The translations under genes and the position numbers were made by a program. The notes beneath the pieces are model-generated. The model saw only the letters and a program-made list of their open reading frames with translations. It did no database searches and was not told the DNA's origin. A stretch of 64,000 nucleotides of DNA from Neonectria sp. B-13 (taxonomy: Eukaryota; Ascomycota; Sordariomycetes; Hypocreales; Nectriaceae), in assembly GCA_002682825.1 (NCBI GenBank), contig NOKP01000032.1:434001-498000 (forward strand), in the 5' to 3' direction. Position 1 is the first letter of the stretch, and every line of letters begins with the position of its first letter. Shown here piece after piece: positions 35,018-45,177 of the stretch.

Positions 35018-35985
35018 GGCAGCTAATACACACGAGGGGCTGGATGCCCGATGGAGCACGAAGTACGAAAGATGCCACAGAGCACAGAGCAACGACGCTG
35101 CGGTCAGAAACGGACACGCAAGATGAAGGCCAGGAAGACAACCCGAACACGCGGCTTTGGGTATAGTTGATGCTGAGAGGTGCCCGGTATTGTGGTCCAG
35201 TGCGAGATTAGAGAAGCATTTAATATGTCTGCAGTACCCAAGTCTCTTGAAAGAAAGGAGCGAAGTTGCGAACACGCGTTACGGTGGCTCAACTGGGAGG
35301 CTCAGCGGCACTTTCTGAAGCAGATCTGGGTCCAGTGTCTCAGTTTTGGTAGCTGAGCGACGTCTAGGGCCACCTGGGCTATGCTAGCTTGCGCGGAAAG
35401 GCCGGTACGAGGAACGAATCCGAATACTCGCATTCGGAAATTGCAAGTGGCCCAATAGCATAATTCAACACCAACAAGCGTCAAGCCTTGCCTTGCCCTC
35501 ATCGAGGAGGCACAATGAATGCACGTATTCCTGGGATAATAATAGAGGTTTGTTCAATAGCAAACTTGACAGATGCGAGCATTTCAACCTTATTCTGCGT
35601 TGTTCGTATAATAGGTTCACGAACTCGTAGACGCCCATTCGCCCCGGCGATGATCTTATTAATATTTAAAGAGAAACGAGGTATGCGCATTTCCCCGGGT
35701 TGGCTTAGGGCGGAATTCGGGCTGCTTTGGATGCTGCAACTTTTTCTTTTTTGTGGAGGACGAAGTTGTGTTATCGATGTGGGGAGTGACTGAGTGGAAG
35801 TGGAAAGTTTTGCTGTAATGGGTTGCATGTTCTTTGAAGATATTGAGAAAAGAATACCTGCCTATTCGTTAATCTCCTTTACGAAGATCTGACTCTGAAT
35901 CCGTGATTATCCGTCCAATTACCACCATTTATTTGAGCTTTCCTCCAATACCTACACCGCAAGAATCCGCAACACGTCGAAAGGT
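35018..35985. other. Intergenic, no gene recognised
   Basis: 968 bp between Upc2-like copy A and RTA1-like copy B. A minus-strand frame near 35500-35828 lacks any motif. Confidence 0.5.
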
Positions 35986-36993
35986 TTAAGCAAACCCACT
36001 CTCCGAATTATCAGACGCAACACGTTCATGATATCCCACAATCTTCTGCATCTTCCAACCCCTCTTCGCGACCTTTCCTCCTCTTACTAACGCGACCACC
36101 TCGCTTGGGTGTAACATATTGAAAAGCGCCATAACGGTCAACATCAATACCGCATCAAAAATATACAGGTATATTTCGTGCGACAGCAGGTACCCCGAAA
36201 ATCCCTGCAGGTATTCTATGACACGAAAAAGCGATCGGAGCATGATGAGCGCGCTGGCGATGAATAGAGCCATCAGGTGTTTCCGCCAGGGAGCATCGCT
36301 TTGCGCGCGAGAGGTTGGCACTTTTTTCATGGCGAGGTAGAAGTGGGTGGCGACGGCGATAAAGCAGCCAAAGAAGAGGATCTGCACGAAGAGTCCGGCG
36401 ACGATAATGTACTTTCCCGCATTGAGAGAACTTTCGGTTCCTGAAGATTGGACGCCGCCGCCTAGAATGCCGCCGTGAGCCAGTTATTCTAATCAAGGAT
36501 GGATTGGATGGAGGTGGCGTAACTTACCTCCCCCTTGGACAAAGAAAGAAATGACGTCTCCGACTACAAATATCTTCGTGAGCCACTTCTTCTTGATCAG
36601 AGCGTGGCTTTCGCCATCTGCCAAGATGATAATCCGGCTCAACTCCATGTAGATGCTTGCTGCAAAGAGGGCGGGTGCCACGAGGAGGAGAAGCGTTTGT
36701 ATAAGGTAGGGTACTAATGTCCAGTTTGGAGTCTGAGTATGGGAAATTGCGCGGCCAATATAGCCTATCCATTCAACTGAAAGTGTTTCGTTAGTTTCTG
36801 ACATGCAGGAAGCCCATGGGGGGGGGGGGGACGCACAGAATCCTCCCACAATGAAGGGAATCATAAACCAAGTGCGAGTCCGCAGAAGCTGGTAGGAATG
36901 AAGAGTTGTTGTTGCTATGAAGGCGATAACGAAGATGATGGCTCCCACCATGGAGGGGTCATAGTGGTAGTATTTGAACTCGGATTCAGCCAT
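35986..36993 (-). CDS. RTA1-like membrane protein (copy B), 293 aa
   Basis: Same family as copy A. Exons 36993-36837, 36776-36528 and 36461-35986, with introns of 60 and 66 bp. Hydrophobic helices include MVGAIIFVIAFIATTTLHSY, LIQTLLLLVAPALFAASIYM and IIVAGLFVQILFFGCFIAVA. The family signature is WLTKIFVVGDVISFFVQGGG, immediately before the second intron. The second acceptor (TTCTAG|GC) is chosen because the nearer upstream AG would bring in a stop. Copy A has the matching residues, but the two proteins have clearly diverged. It is divergently transcribed from Upc2-like copy B with 845 bp between them. Confidence 0.87.
36818..36830. repeat. Run of 13 G inside the first intron of RTA1-like copy B
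   Basis: A pure G13 on the plus strand (C13 in the transcript) lies six bases from the 5' splice site. Such tracts slip easily in replication and sequencing, but being intronic it does not change the protein. Confidence 0.95.
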
Positions 36994-37838
36994 TTTTGTT
37001 GTTGAAAGGGGCACTTGAAGATGGAGCTGTGAGTCTCGAGGTATGATTTCCAAAACCAGAATCTCAGGCGCGAGATAGAATTAGAGAGACAGTTCAATGA
37101 CAGAAATGGACTGAAAGACAGTTTGATATAATTGCTGAGATTGAAACTGTTCGATTTCGAGATATTGGTATTACTTGTATCTTATATGAGTGGAACTGGG
37201 ATAAAGAGGTGACGGTTGTCATCCCGTACTCTATGCCTATTCCAGCAAGAGTCAAGCATGGTTGTGACAGGGCTGCAGATCAGCATCGTACACTATTCCC
37301 AATTAAGCATAATCCGACATTAGCTGTGCAGACGGAAGATGCCGGTGATTCTGCCGCGAAGGCGGTGAGCCATAATTTCGTACCGGTGCATCCGGACGCA
37401 GCGTACTGGTTAGTTGCCGCATGAACCTTTGACTGTCGTAAGACAATACCTACTTACGTACCCTGCCCGCTGTCAAAAGTGCAATATAGCTTTATGTAGA
37501 GCCGGAAATCGTTGGGACTTCTATCACCATACAAAACAGGTGGGGCTGAATGTACCTTTGATTTGCTTTACTCTGGTTGGCTGGACCCCCTGCTCGTAAC
37601 CCAAGTTTCGCCTTACGACAATATGGCTAAGCTCGTTCCCACCAGAACGTATCCGAGCGCACACGTAACCATTCAGGCGGTGCAACGTTGCTACAACATA
37701 TTTGTTTCGACGTCCTCCATAGCCGTACGAAGTAGAGGCTCTTGCACACTTCCTCATCCAGCGGACCGCCGTACCGATCACGTACCGGCACTAGCAGGCC
37801 TTGCTCCGTAGCCGGGCTCTCGGGATTCCAGCCTGACA
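36994..37838. promoter_or_regulatory. Divergent promoter of RTA1-like B and Upc2-like B
   Basis: 845 bp separate the two start codons. No gene is recognised inside. A shared promoter would let the factor and the membrane protein respond to the same signal, but no specific site can be named. Confidence 0.35.
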
Positions 37839-39032
37839 ATGCCGTCCAGACGCCCTCATTTCAAGTCGCGGCATGGCTGCAAACAGTGCAAAACAGCTCA
37901 CAACAGGGTGTGAAACCAACTCCTTCTGCCCTCTATTCTTCCCCTAACTAATGACACGCAGTGTGATCTTAGCCGTCCAACGTGCGGGAGATGTGTGAAG
38001 ACGAAAAAGAGCTGCGAATTTTCATCTTCAATCACTCCGTCCACAGTGGATAATAAGAAAAGCCCAGGAATCTTAGCATACCCGGAGGAAACAATGCTTG
38101 CTTCAAAAGTTCCCTTCTCGGAAGTAGAGACCCTGTCATGGGAAGATCTGGAACTCTTGCACCATTTCTCGACCGTTACTTACACCACACTGGCCTTTCG
38201 AGAAGATCTCCACCAAATGTGGCGAATCAAAATCCCGAAGATGGCCATGAAGCAAAAGTTTCTTATGCATATCCTCTTTAGCGTTACATCTTTGCACATA
38301 GCTTTCTCACATCCAGAAAACGCGTCTTCATACATCGACAAGGCAATCCGACACAACAACATTGCCCTCCGAGAGTATAGCTCTAAACTCCACAGCATCA
38401 CACCAGAAAACAGCCCTTCATTATTCGCTTGTTCGGTTCTGCTGATTATTGTCGCTCTCAGTCTCCCCGCGTTAGGCCCGCATCAAGGGCCAATGAGGGC
38501 CATCGAAGAGATCGCTGGCATCTTCGTTCTTACACGAGGCGTGCGGTTGGTCTTAGCAGAAATGTGGGATTGGGTCCGAGAAAGTGAGATTGCGCCTCTC
38601 TTTGTCGGTAGAGAGCTAGACGACAACATTATACTGCCAGCAGATGTCGCAGATGCGGTAAAATTGCTCGAGGAATGTAATCAGCAGTCGGCAGACCCAG
38701 GGTCAGATAAGGAAGCATACACCCTTGCTATTCAGGGGTTGAAGGCGTGTTTTATGCATCTACGGTCGAAGGAAAGGGACAATGGGCTAGTACTCAGTTG
38801 GCCCGTTGACGTCAGTGAAGATTATACCAAGTTGCTGAGCTTGCGGCGGCCGATGGCTCTGGTAATTCTGGCGTACTTTGCAGTCACTCTCGAGGAAGTC
38901 AGAGAATCTTGGTGGGCGGAGGGGTGGGGGACCCAGTTAATTCAAGAAGTGTCGCAAGTGTTGAGTGATGAATGGAAAGGCCTGATGGCGTGGCCCATGG
39001 ATAAGATTAGTGCAGGAAATTCCCATAAGTAA
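37839..39032 (+). CDS. Zn2Cys6 transcription factor, Upc2-like (copy B), 379 aa
   Basis: Exon 1 37839-37907 (23 codons) and exon 2 37962-39032. The splice AGG|GTGTGA...CGCAG|TGT gives a zinc cluster with Cys at 14, 17, 24, 31, 34 and 41, the same spacing as copy A. The regulatory domain starts WEDLELLHHFSTVTYTTLAF and continues KQKFLMHILFSVTSLHIAF, which matches copy A in order and placement. It lacks the long Ser-rich linker of copy A and is shorter. Likely a nuclear activator; target genes unknown, but the divergent RTA1-like gene is the first candidate. Confidence 0.83.
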
Positions 39033-39429
39033 TATTTGGAATGAGTTCATCTCTAGCTTTAACAGCCCGTATTTTAAGTTGACCCACCTCATATCATGAT
39101 GGCTCAAGAAGTTAAGGGATCTCAGGTCTGCTTCATTGAGTCCACTTCGTAGGCCCATGTCAAGTCAATAGAGAACACTTCAGTGCATGAGTGGCGTATC
39201 TTGATCTTCGACGTCCGAGTTTTAAGTGAAGGACCTCGAAGCATTTGATTATACAAAAAGTTTGAAAGAATGGCTGAATGAACTCACCAATGAGAAGATC
39301 TCAAGCAATCCATGTTTGTCAATTATTATCAGCATATGGAGTGCAGTTAACTCCAAGCTGGCAGTGCCCGTACCGCCGTTCCTGTGATTTCAGCCGTACC
39401 CGTGTGGCAAGGCCTAAGGTGCAGAGCGT

Positions 39430-39795
39430 ACTTGATGAAGCAACGAATCCCGTATGGCCTTTCCTTCCCAAACGTCATCCACTGCAGCGCGACGACGCTG
39501 AACCATCTGGCTCGCTCACCGTGAAAATTTCAGCAACAATGACGTACATCAGCGCAATAAGACCTCCCGCACCTGTGCCCTGAATGCAGCGCGCCACCAT
39601 CATCAAGACGAAATCGCGTGCCATGAGGCCCAAGGTACTCCCTAGCGTGAAGAGGGCGAGAGCGAGCAGAAAGGTAGTGTAAGCTAGGGATATGCCTTGC
39701 TGCGCAGACCAGAGCGGTTGGAACACAGCAGCGGCAAGGAGGAGCGAGGTGGCAGTCCAGAAGGCATCCACGGCTGACCCACCAAGCTTGGTGGA
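39430..39795 (-). pseudogene. Fragment of an MFS drug transporter (DHA-type)
   Basis: Minus-strand 39795-39500 reads like transmembrane helices 1-3 of a fungal DHA14-type permease: VDAFWTATSLLLAAAVFQPL, LALFTLGSTLGLMARDFVLM and VARCIQGTGAGGLIALMYVI. It then changes frame (ERARWFSVVALQW in another frame) and stops. About 120 of the usual 500 or more residues remain and no start is present. Confidence 0.7.
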
Positions 39796-39851
39796 TATAT
39801 ATCATATTGCTACTTCCACTTGGCTCATGCATGTGTTGCATTACAATCATA

Positions 39852-42800
39852 TTATGAAGCACCCTTTCTTAGAAACAGCCTTGCCAAGGCTGCAATCTTT
39901 TCCAGCTGGATAATGCGTGCCCCCTCGCTTTGCTTGAGCTCCTCCGCAACTGAGCTAAACGTGTTCCATACCTCGATATACTTGTTTTCCGTATTCCGAC
40001 TAGTTCCAATGCTCGTCAGTGCAGTTTCCATCTGCTTGCGCTCCTGGATCTTAATCAGATCATCTCGGCGGATGGCAACCGTCGGGTCGACCTGCTGTGT
40101 CTCGTTTGTACACAACACGCCCAGCCGCACACATTCGATGACGAGGGCGGCGAGACCAGCGGCGAGGGCTGTGGCCACGGAACTTCCAGAATGTGCATCG
40201 AATGTTCGAAACTCCTTGTCGTAGACATCGTCGTAGACACGGTCAATGACGACCTCATGGCCAGGGAAGATGAAGCTGAGCTCGTGCGCGTCGCCAACCG
40301 TGTCGAGCATGCTACCCGTGGCCTTTGCCGCACCAATGCGGAAGCTGTTGGGGTTGCTCCCGTGAGGGTACGTCAGGTCGGCCGATTTTCCCTGGTCGCT
40401 GGCGGCGCAGAACATGAGAATGCCCTTGGTGTTGAGAGCCATGTGGATGGCGTCGTCAAAGGCCTTCTTCTTGGCTGGCTCGGAGGGGGGTTTGATGGTC
40501 CACGACATGGAAATGATTTTCACACCCTGTTCCGATGCGTATTCAATGGCCTTATGTTTCTGTCAATATGGAGATCACACGCGGTTCAAGACATGACTCA
40601 CTCGTATCGCGCTATCGGGGTTGATTTGAAGCTTTGCAGAGCCCTCGGCCACAAACGTCTGCAGCTTGATGACGTGTATCACGGCACTCGGGCAGATGCG
40701 ATGAATCAGCCTGGCCATCAGCGTGCCGTGGCTCGACGAAGAGTCCCAGTACGGAGACACACGCCACGTCGAGCCCTCTCGATAGTGGTGGAAGCTCTTG
40801 CCGGGAAACTTCATGCCTTTGAGGTCCGGGTGCGTGATGTCGGTGCCGTCGTCAATGAGGGCCACTTCCACAGGTGCCAGTGACGGATCAGTCGTCTTGT
40901 CTCTGAGGGCACGGATCTGGCGAAAGTACGAGGCAAACTCCTCCATGCACTGCATCCACTTGTGAGGATCTACCGAGCGCTCTTGACGCCGGTCGGACTG
41001 CATGTTGGCTGCCTCGGCACGAGCGCGAAGGCGGCCGCCCGTGGCTGCTGGGCGGTTGACCTTAGGCTTAGGTCTATCTTCGGGCCACGAGTCGTGAAGA
41101 CGCTTCTCGAATTGGTCGAGGTTCTCGCGGATCCTCTCGCTAGACTCCAGCCCCTCAACCTGGGTCAAATGGATCACCTCCAACGTGGGAATCATGGCCA
41201 AGCCCTCCTTCTCGGACCATGCTCGAAGCACCGTATTCCTGCCACTCCACTGCAGGTGAACTTCTCGAAGACACTTGCCGATTTGCACGAGAGACACGGG
41301 GTCAAGGTCGAGCCTCCGCCAGTCGAGTATTTCAACGTCCTGAAAAGTTAGCCTCATCATCACCCGCACAACTAGAACTCTGGCCAAGACGTACAAAAGG
41401 CATCAGCGCCTTCTCTATCGCTTGATCGCTGTGTGAGGGGGCTTTGAGATCATCTACAATAACCTGTTTCCTAGTTAGTTTTTTAACATGGACCCCCACG
41501 ACTCTGCGTGTCTCGTCTCACCTTGATAATTCGTTCAACACCCTTCTCCCTGAGCCAGTCGAAGAAGAAGCACATTTCCTACAACAGTAAGCCGCGATTC
41601 AGCCATAGTAACGCTTGAATTACCTCTCGACCCTGGTGCCGTAAATCTGGCACCTCAAGATCCTCGTCAAGCTCGATTCGAGGGAACGCAACGTACTGTA
41701 TCGCGCTGTCGAATTGTAAATGGCCAAAGTGTTTTTTGAAATCGACCTTTGTGAGCTTTTTGGGGGGCCCAAAGTCGAACCACAGCTCCTTGTCTGGCAC
41801 CTGTCAGTGATCAATACGGTTGTGGATGTACGGATACGAACCTCTTTCGTCTTGAACGTGGAGGCAGTGGGATGCGCGATCTGGCCTTTGTGTGCGCAGA
41901 TAGAGGAGCTTGAGCTGCTCACCAATGAGCTTGGCCGCTTGTGTTCTTTCCTCCTCCTTTTCAAGCAAAAGATCAATCGGGTTTTGCTCTGAAGTTCGCG
42001 GTGATCCTCCAGCTCTGGAAGAACCAAGTTGGCGTGTTTCAAGAGCCAGTTTCTGAGCCTCGCCATCTCTAGGCGTAGCCCCGACTTGCATTGAATTCCT
42101 TCTCTCAAGTCCAAGTCCCTTAGGCTCCCCTTTGTCTCTGGGTAGCGGCGGCGGAGGTCCCATATTGCCCTTTGCAGCCTTGGGAACTGTCTTCTTGATG
42201 TCGGCTTTTGGGTCGTAGAGTGCTGGTTTGCTGCTTCTCTCTTCCTTTGTAACTCCTAGAGCAAAACGTTTGTCTTGGCTTCTAGAGATCTTCCTCTTGC
42301 TCTCGGCCTGTCGCCTGGAGTACTTGTGATACTGGTAGACAGACATTGTCCTATGGGAATGTGTCGATATTTCAACATCCAACGCCTGAGGCCCTCGGCG
42401 GAGCAGCACCTCAACGGTGCCGACCCGACTCTTGCAGCACCGTTCGTAGTCGACAGCCAGATGCAAAGGTGTGCGGCCTCTGGAATCCGTCACGGTAAAC
42501 ATCTCTTTTGGCACGAAGCTGCAGATGATCTTGATCCTTTCCTCCCTGAGATCCTCCCTGCTGAAGGGGCAGACCAAAGCCGTGTGCAAGCAGGTGATTT
42601 CACGATCGTTGTCGTGGTCTTCGCACTCGCTCTTTAACGCGGAGCCAATGAGCTGGAGCGTGTCGGGCCTTTGGTTCTTGCATGCGGCGTGGGTGAACAT
42701 CTCGTTGCCGACCGACAAGGCAATCGTTAGAGGGGTGCGCTTCGACTTGTCCAGTTCGCCCATGAGGCGAGGCAGCCAGTGAATGGCCCGCATCATGAGC

Positions 42801-43159
42801 CACTGCAAGCTGAGGAAGGGCTTGCGGTAGTAGTCGTAGTAGGCCAGGTAATGCAGGAAGTTGCGGCGTTCCCAGGTGGTCTCTGCCCATTTGACCTTGC
42901 GCTCGACGACGAAGGCCATGAGTTGCTTCTTCTTGTTGTTTTCAGTGTCAAACTTCTTTTGAGAAAGGTGGCGGGCGTCTTCAATATCCTGTTCGAACTG
43001 AATCTTGACCAGGTCTTCCTCGTAACCAGGCGTGTTGGCCGCCGACGGCAGGAACTCGTCCTCGTTGTCGAGGCCAAAGTCATATTCGTCGTCCATGGAC
43101 CTCGTGGGCGCGCGATGCAGGCCGCCGCCCGGAGCGTTAAGACTGGGATTTCCAGCCAT
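39852..43159 (-). CDS. Ankyrin-subtilase (peptidase S8) protein, 1016 aa
   Basis: Six exons: 43159-41842, 41793-41624, 41578-41522, 41463-41395, 41339-40602 and 40550-39852. The last acceptor could lie nine bases further upstream. Residues 100-270 contain degenerate ankyrin-like repeats (LDKSKRTPLTIALSVGNEMF, DSRGRTPLHLAVDYERC). A charged linker follows, and then a subtilisin-type catalytic domain from about 690: Asp701 (VALIDDGTD), His742 (SSSHGTLMA) and Ser908 (SGSSVATALAAG). Where subtilisins have the oxyanion Asn this protein has Asp836 (AASDQG). No signal peptide, so an intracellular protease is likely. It is divergent from a beta-rich protein and next to a STAND gene. Subtilase domains are established effectors in fungal NLR and gasdermin (HET-Q) systems. 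Confidence 0.85.
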
Positions 43160-43723
43160 TGAGAGTCGAGACGGTTATATGAGGGTATACGGTATGCTGA
43201 GAAGCCGTCGCCCGTGCAACCGTAGAGAGAATCGAGATCAAAACGCAGAGACAACGAGATGTTCGCCAGCACTATCGAGCCAACGACAGAGCCTTGCCGT
43301 GAATCGGACCCAACTTCGGCGGCGACTTCTTGAGTTGCGAGTCGTCACATGGTCGCAGCCTGCAGACCCTGGGACCATGGTGAGACTCTCATGCAAGTGG
43401 AATCAGCCCCAGGGGTCCATTCAAGTCCTATTGGCCTGTGCCCTTGCTGGATCCTCCAGGAGACGGAGCCTTACTAGGATCGGGCCGGACCGGGAGTTGC
43501 ACTGACGACTCAAACATCAGCCCAAAGCCCCAGTAATGCCACCAGTATTGTATGTCGAAGGTCTTGGTACATCCACTGCGCCTTGAAGCTGAGGGCGTAG
43601 GATCACCGACGGCGGAGTCGGCGAGTGGCCCGTTTAAATCCATGTCCCCCGGCGTGACACTGGAGAAACAATCAACTCAGAGAGGTACTTGATTCAGTGG
43701 TCAGTGTTGCGAATAACCTCAAA
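43160..43723. promoter_or_regulatory. Divergent promoter of the subtilase and the beta-rich protein
   Basis: 564 bp between two start codons facing away from each other; no gene inside. The arrangement would allow coordinated expression. No specific site is identified. Confidence 0.4.
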
Positions 43724-44599
43724 ATGGCCGACTTGGATGATGAACCCCTCTTCGCGTTAGAGGTCCCCCTTGGTGATGCCATTGTCGGTGAGGACGACAC
43801 GTTCCGCACCGAAAATGCCTCTGTCGACGATTGGGAGCGGCGCAACGTTATTGAGCGCACGCGGGGCAACATTCACTCGCGCGTCGACTTGATGGACGTT
43901 GTCCACGGCACCTACGACGACGACGGTGATGAAGCGACCCTCATGGTTTTCCGCTTCCGCTTCGATCCCCAAAAGAATTCACGACGGGTCCTGAGAGCCC
44001 GTGTCAATGTCGAGTTCTTCACTGCCAGCAAGCACGGCACCGCTCCCACTGTCGATGCCATCGCCCCGGAGGAGCGCTGGACTGTGGTGCCGACTGTGGA
44101 TCAGGAGTCGAGCAAGACGGGCGGACAACTCAACCTCGGCGCCTCGGGCGTGCCCTTTCTCGAGGCCGGAGGATCGGCGACGTTTGAAAGGACGGTAAGC
44201 AGAGATATCAGCGATGCCACGACCGTCACCGGCAGCATCAACCTCGGCACGGGCAGGAACTCGGGCGAGTCGACGGCGGCAGCGTGGAACTTTCAGGAAA
44301 ACAAGCGTCGCCAGACGGGAGTGCCAGATTCGGTCAAGGTGGCCGTTCTACTCCGGCGCGACGACAGTGAGTCCTTTAACGCCAAAGTCACGCTCGAGGC
44401 CGACGTCGATTTCGTGTCGGGTATGGAGCAGAAGTTCTCCAGGGTTCCGTTGGATGATCCGGTGCTGTTCAACCCAAAGATGAAGGGCAAGAAGCCTAAG
44501 AAGGGACGGAGCTATGGCGCCGAGAACTTAAGTGACGTGGATTTGTCCTCGTTGTGTGAGGTGAGGATGGCCGTGGAGGCTTGTTTTGGGAACAAATAG
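43724..44599 (+). CDS. Beta-rich protein of unknown function, 291 aa
   Basis: Single exon from the ATG at 43724; an extension upstream would need a non-ATG start. Acidic N-terminus, then alternating short hydrophobic and polar stretches suggesting beta strands (VLRARVNVEFFTAS, ATLMVFRFRF). A Gly/Ser/Thr-rich middle (KTGGQLNLGASG, TVTGSINLGTG) leads to a conserved-looking block, WNFQENKRRQTGVPDSVKVA, and VLLRRDD. A basic KMKGKKPKKGR stretch lies near the C-terminus. No signal peptide or transmembrane helix. I have seen similar W-x-x-x-EN...TGIP...AVLL blocks in uncharacterised fungal proteins, but cannot assign a function. It lies between the subtilase and STAND genes and may be a substrate or partner of one of them. 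Confidence 0.8.
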   Translation: MADLDDEPLFALEVPLGDAIVGEDDTFRTENASVDDWERRNVIERTRGNIHSRVDLMDVVHGTYDDDGDEATLMVFRFRFDPQKNSRRVLRARVNVEFFTASKHGTAPTVDAIAPEERWTVVPTVDQESSKTGGQLNLGASGVPFLEAGGSATFERTVSRDISDATTVTGSINLGTGRNSGESTAAAWNFQENKRRQTGVPDSVKVAVLLRRDDSESFNAKVTLEADVDFVSGMEQKFSRVPLDDPVLFNPKMKGKKPKKGRSYGAENLSDVDLSSLCEVRMAVEACFGNK

Positions 44600-45177
44600 G
44601 GCACGGTGCTAGAAGAGACTCAAAGAAGGCTCTGGGTCTACCTAAGTCCATAAGTTACATGACGGATTCATGGGTGTCACCTCCAGTTAATCATCTACGC
44701 TCAGAATGAGATCAAGGCCTCCTCAGGACCGTTGGAAAATGTGAAGCGCCTGCGCTGAACAACCTAACTACGAGTTGCTACTGTATGGAACTTCTCTGCC
44801 TCTAGTAGACTGCAGCCGACTGTGAAGACAGGGCTGCGGGCCTTCTCGGTGGAGGGGATCAGAGGACTTCCATCTTTCTCGCCCATCGACCCCCAGCGTG
44901 CTGCAGGGCGCTTCACTCGGCTGAAGGATGAAGTACCGGGTACAAATCAATACCTACCCAGGATCTCTCCACTGTCTCCACTGCCTTATCCACAAGTAAG
45001 GGCTTGCGAATGGGGGTGAGTTGACTGTGACAGCACTCGCAGTGCGTCGAACGACCAACGACCAACACGGCACAATGCTGAGCCTGACACCTCCAGCAGA
45101 AGCTCCTGTGGCTCGGTCTTCGCCGTCTCTGGAACATCTTCCGGGAGATTCTGCATCGGCTCATCACGCCTGGCGCC
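44600..45177. other. Intergenic, upstream of the STAND gene
   Basis: 578 bp with no motif-bearing frame; presumed promoter of the gene starting at 45178. Confidence 0.5.

Noticed and set aside
40191..41351. Long plus-strand open frames opposite the subtilase gene
   Set aside because: They mirror the GC-rich coding strand, lack motifs and disagree with the spliced subtilase that has a complete catalytic triad.
42779..43505. Plus-strand frames opposite the ankyrin part of the subtilase gene
   Set aside because: Shadows of a conserved minus-strand coding exon; no motif or splice structure.
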